Assembly (NCBI GenBank): GCA_015232955.1
Contig: JADFYS010000024.1
Span: 1 to 13,170 of the forward strand
Source of the DNA: Gammaproteobacteria bacterium
GTDB lineage: Bacteria; Pseudomonadota; Gammaproteobacteria; Thiohalomonadales; Thiohalomonadaceae
Direction: 5' to 3'
Length of the DNA: 13,170 nucleotides
Shown here: one piece after another, positions 13,145 to 13,170 of the stretch
Layout of the letters: each line of letters begins with the position of its first letter
Numbering within the stretch: position 1 is the stretch's first letter
Position numbers and translations under genes: made by a program
Notes under the pieces: generated by a model
Told to the model about the DNA's origin: nothing
What the model saw: the letters and a program-made list of their open reading frames with translations, nothing else
The model's database searches: none

Positions 13145-13170
13145 CCCTCACCCCGGCCCTCTCCCAATGG
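13145..13170. repeat. C-rich repeat-like sequence truncated by the window edge
   Basis: CCCTCACCCCGGCCCTCTCCC resembles the left arm of a dispersed palindromic repeat seen between genes in several gammaproteobacteria (from memory, not searched). The expected G-rich right arm would lie beyond 13170. It follows exbD after a 46-base stretch with no recognisable gene. Confidence 0.4.

Overview
The window reads as chromosomal DNA of an autotrophic gammaproteobacterium, probably a sulfur- or otherwise chemolithotrophic one. This is inferred from a class I phosphoribulokinase (Calvin cycle), a complete System I cytochrome c maturation operon, and a GcvR-type double-ACT protein. No 16S rRNA or other taxonomic marker is present, so genus and species cannot be given. 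Gene density is high, many genes overlap by 1-8 bases, and GTG/TTG starts are common.

Layout. Positions 1-92 and 1913-1989 hold two copies of one dispersed intergenic repeat in opposite orientation. They bracket an Hpt phosphotransfer protein (minus strand), a GcvR-like ACT protein and a peptide deformylase. Positions 2072-3563 hold three stop/start-overlapping genes: a secreted protein with a striking methionine-pair segment, a DUF465/YdcH-like small coiled-coil protein, and a Spy/CpxP-like periplasmic protein. This trio is the least understood part of the window. Positions 3839-4729 encode phosphoribulokinase, with its own promoter and a strong intrinsic terminator.

Positions 4835-12017 are the ccm operon in canonical order, ccmA-B-C-D-E-F-G-H-I. 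CcmAB is the ABC transporter, CcmC and CcmD load heme onto CcmE, CcmE carries it, and CcmF/H/I form the heme lyase. CcmG (with CcmH) keeps apocytochrome cysteines reduced. Most junctions overlap. The exceptions are a 176-bp ccmB-ccmC gap and a 69-bp ccmF-ccmG gap, the latter filled almost exactly by a 22-codon ORF. Positions 12072-13098 encode an ExbB/ExbD proton-channel pair. The last 26 bases look like the start of a C-rich dispersed repeat cut by the window edge.

The ccm operon supplies c-type cytochromes for a respiratory chain, which in an autotroph feeds energy and reductant to the Calvin cycle represented here by prk. ExbB/ExbD energise an outer-membrane or envelope process from the proton motive force. 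No rRNA, tRNA, CRISPR array or transposase gene was seen.
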